Of a DNA stretch of 64,000 nucleotides, positions 62,457 through 64,000 are shown in pieces. Made by a program: the position numbers and the translations under genes. Within the stretch, counting starts at the first letter, position 1. Each line of letters starts with the position of its first letter. The notes under the pieces were generated by a model, which worked only from the letters and a program-made list of their open reading frames with translations, was not told the DNA's origin and did not search any database. The DNA is from Collimonas sp. PA-H2 (GTDB taxonomy: Bacteria; Pseudomonadota; Gammaproteobacteria; Burkholderiales; Burkholderiaceae_D). The stretch is taken from positions 992,001-1,056,000 of the forward strand of contig NZ_PDBX01000001.1 of the NCBI RefSeq assembly GCF_002564105.1. The letters run 5' to 3'.

Positions 62457-63689
62457 TCACTGAATACTGGATGCAAGGTCGAAAATCGGCAAATACATGA
62501 GCACCACGATGGCGCCGATAACGAGGCCGATGCACAGCATCAACACCGGCTCGAACAAGCGTGTCGCCACATCGATGGCGCGGCTCAGGGTTGCCTCCTG
62601 AAAAGCGGCAATGCGCGCCAGGATCTCGGCCAGCTTGCCGGTGCGTTGCGCCACCATCAGCATGCGCAAGGCCACCGGATCGGCCAGGCCGACCTGCTGC
62701 AAGGCCGGGCCGATGGCGCCCCCTTCCCGAATCGACGCCACCGCGCGGACCAGCTTGCGGTTGTCTTCCGGCGTCAGCAGCGAGCCGCACATGTCGAACG
62801 CACGAACCACGGGAATGCCGCCTTCGATCAGCATGCCGCTGGTGCGATAAAACTGGGCGTGGCGGAACATCCTGATCAGCGGCCCGACGATGGGCAGGCG
62901 CTGCAGCACAGGCAGGTTCCAGCCCGCACGCGAAGCATGGCGGATCGCCCAGATCAGCGCCAGGAAGACGCCGATAAACAAAGCGGCGACCAATTGCGGG
63001 TGGGCATGGATGGTTTTACCGAGCTGTATCAGGACCTGCGAAGCAAACGGGATCTCGCCCCGGGTAGACTCAATCAAGGTGGAGAATTTCGGCACCACCA
63101 CCGCCAGCAGGAACAACACCACCAGCGACCCTACCCCCAGCAGCATCAATGGGTATACTGCCGCCCCCAGCGCCTTGGAGCGGATCGTGCGCAGGGTTTC
63201 GAAATTGGCGGAGTAGCGGCGCAGCGCTGCCGCCATGTCGCCGGTCTGCTCGCTGGCGGAGATGCTGGCGACCAGCAGTTGCGGGAAGACATCTGGCCGT
63301 TCGCCCATCACTGCGGAGAAATTGCGTCCTTCCTTCAGCGCCTGCACCATTTTTTCGAATACGCGCCTGGTTTCCAGCAGGCGCTCTTTTTCGGCCAGGG
63401 TTTCGAGGGCGTCGATGATTCCCAGTCCCGCGTCCAGCAACGACGCCAGTTCGTGTGCGAACAGAGCGATATCCAGGCGTGTGCGGGTGACGCCGGCAAC
63501 GCCCCGGCCGCCCCAGGAAAAACTGTTGCGGTGCGGCGTGCAGGACAGGACACGCAAGCCCTCTCTTTCGGCGAGCCGGGTCGCCGCCGCCGCATCGATG
63601 GCGGCTAATCGCAGCGAGCGCATCGCACCAGCCTTGGCTTTAGCTACAATGTCGAATTCGGCGACGCGGGTGACGGGCGGATTGTTCAT
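62457..63689 (-). CDS. gspF: Inner-membrane platform protein GspF/PilC family
   Basis: 410 aa. Two homologous T2SSF domains: FAHELASLLDAGLGIIDALE, VASISASEQTGDMAAALRRY; then FRHAQFYRTSGMLIEGGIPV, LRMLMVAQRTGKLAEILARI. Three transmembrane helices (LMLLGVGSLVVLFLLAVVVP, LVAALFIGVFLALIWAIRHA, VLMLCIGLVIGAIVVLMYLP). Works with GspE in extending the pseudopilus. Confidence 0.94.
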   Translation of the reverse strand: MNNPPVTRVAEFDIVAKAKAGAMRSLRLAAIDAAAATRLAEREGLRVLSCTPHRNSFSWGGRGVAGVTRTRLDIALFAHELASLLDAGLGIIDALETLAEKERLLETRRVFEKMVQALKEGRNFSAVMGERPDVFPQLLVASISASEQTGDMAAALRRYSANFETLRTIRSKALGAAVYPLMLLGVGSLVVLFLLAVVVPKFSTLIESTRGEIPFASQVLIQLGKTIHAHPQLVAALFIGVFLALIWAIRHASRAGWNLPVLQRLPIVGPLIRMFRHAQFYRTSGMLIEGGIPVVRAFDMCGSLLTPEDNRKLVRAVASIREGGAIGPALQQVGLADPVALRMLMVAQRTGKLAEILARIAAFQEATLSRAIDVATRLFEPVLMLCIGLVIGAIVVLMYLPIFDLASSIQ

Positions 63690-63698
63690 GGCGGCCGC

Positions 63699-64000
63699 CT
63701 AGTTAGACATCCAATTGCCGACATCGGCATTCTCGCCGCTGCCGCCAGGCTGTCCATCCGCGCCCAGCGTGCTCAGGTCCAGTTCGCCATGGTCGCCAGG
63801 CGATTTGTAGATATAAGGACGGCCCCATGGATCCATGGGCACAGCCTTCTTCAGATACGGCCCCTGCCATTTTTCTTCGTTGTTGGGTTTCACGAAAAGG
63901 CTGTCGAGGCCTTCGTCGGTACTGGGGTAATGCCCCATGTCAAGCCGGTATTGATCGAGCGCTTTCTCCAGAGACACAATCTGGGCACGCGCGATTTTGG
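63699..64000 (-). CDS. gspG: Major pseudopilin GspG (5' end outside window)
   Basis: The frame is open from the right edge to the stop at 63699; about 100 codons are inside. The visible part is the GspG C-terminal two thirds: ARAQIVSLEKALDQYRLDMG, HYPSTDEGLDSLF, KWQGPYLKKAVPMDPWGRPY, IYKSPGDHGELDLSTLGADG, and ENADVGNWMSN. ADGQPGGSGENADVGNW is the calcium site of GspG. The leader and methylated Phe lie beyond the edge. It lies first in the visible operon. Confidence 0.92.
   Translation of the reverse strand, partial: KIARAQIVSLEKALDQYRLDMGHYPSTDEGLDSLFVKPNNEEKWQGPYLKKAVPMDPWGRPYIYKSPGDHGELDLSTLGADGQPGGSGENADVGNWMSN

Overview
The window looks like a chromosome segment of a betaproteobacterium of the order Burkholderiales, most probably Oxalobacteraceae and close to Collimonas. 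This is inferred from the GC-rich core genes, the glyA-nrdR-minor pilin-ribD-ribE run, the ybgC-tolQRAB-pal-cpoB run and an RSL-type lectin. No database search was possible.

Positions 1-16.2 kb are an accessory island ending at tRNA-Ser(GGA), with a 5' integrase fragment beside the tRNA. The island holds four secreted lipoproteins with repetitive linkers: an alginate-lyase-family protein (cut by the left edge), two related proteins of unrecognised family that look like TIM-barrel hydrolases, and a GH74-type beta-propeller glycosidase. One unknown-family gene and the GH74 gene share an almost identical block of about 570 bp. It covers an IS21 istA relic, a 14-bp LacI-type palindrome, the signal peptide and the linker, and homology stops exactly where the catalytic parts begin. 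Tn3 and IS21 relics, an AT-rich inverted-repeat region and an IS66 element with a passenger gene make up most of the rest.

Positions 16.5-49.6 kb are mostly core: acs, an EamA exporter, yqhA, class I fumarase, murI, tRNA-His, a racemase/MocR divergent pair, small redox enzymes, an ECF sigma factor with a membrane protein and a ferredoxin, an M14 peptidase, a GMC oxidoreductase, ribE, ribD, two minor pilins, nrdR, glyA, a TonB-dependent receptor, ydfG, and the complete ybgC-tolQRAB-pal-cpoB envelope cluster. Two copies of a MITE-like element with about 30-bp terminal inverted repeats lie at 36.5 and 43.1 kb.

Positions 49.6-53.2 kb are a second accessory patch after tRNA-Lys(UUU): the 3' relic of a tyrosine integrase, a fucose-binding RSL-type lectin, then a fused monoheme cytochrome/outer-membrane barrel protein followed by a HiPIP. 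The last pair resembles the Cyc2/Iro arrangement of extracellular electron transfer.

Positions 53.3-64 kb are one tightly coupled minus-strand operon for a type II secretion/type IV pilus-like machine. In transcription order: GspG (cut by the right edge), GspF, GspE, PilM/GspL-like, PilN-like, PilO-like, PilP/GspC-like, a secretin with a C-terminal cohesin domain, three pseudopilins, and a NarL-type response regulator whose start overlaps the last pseudopilin stop. The secreted hydrolases at the left could be clients of such a machine, but nothing in the sequence proves it.
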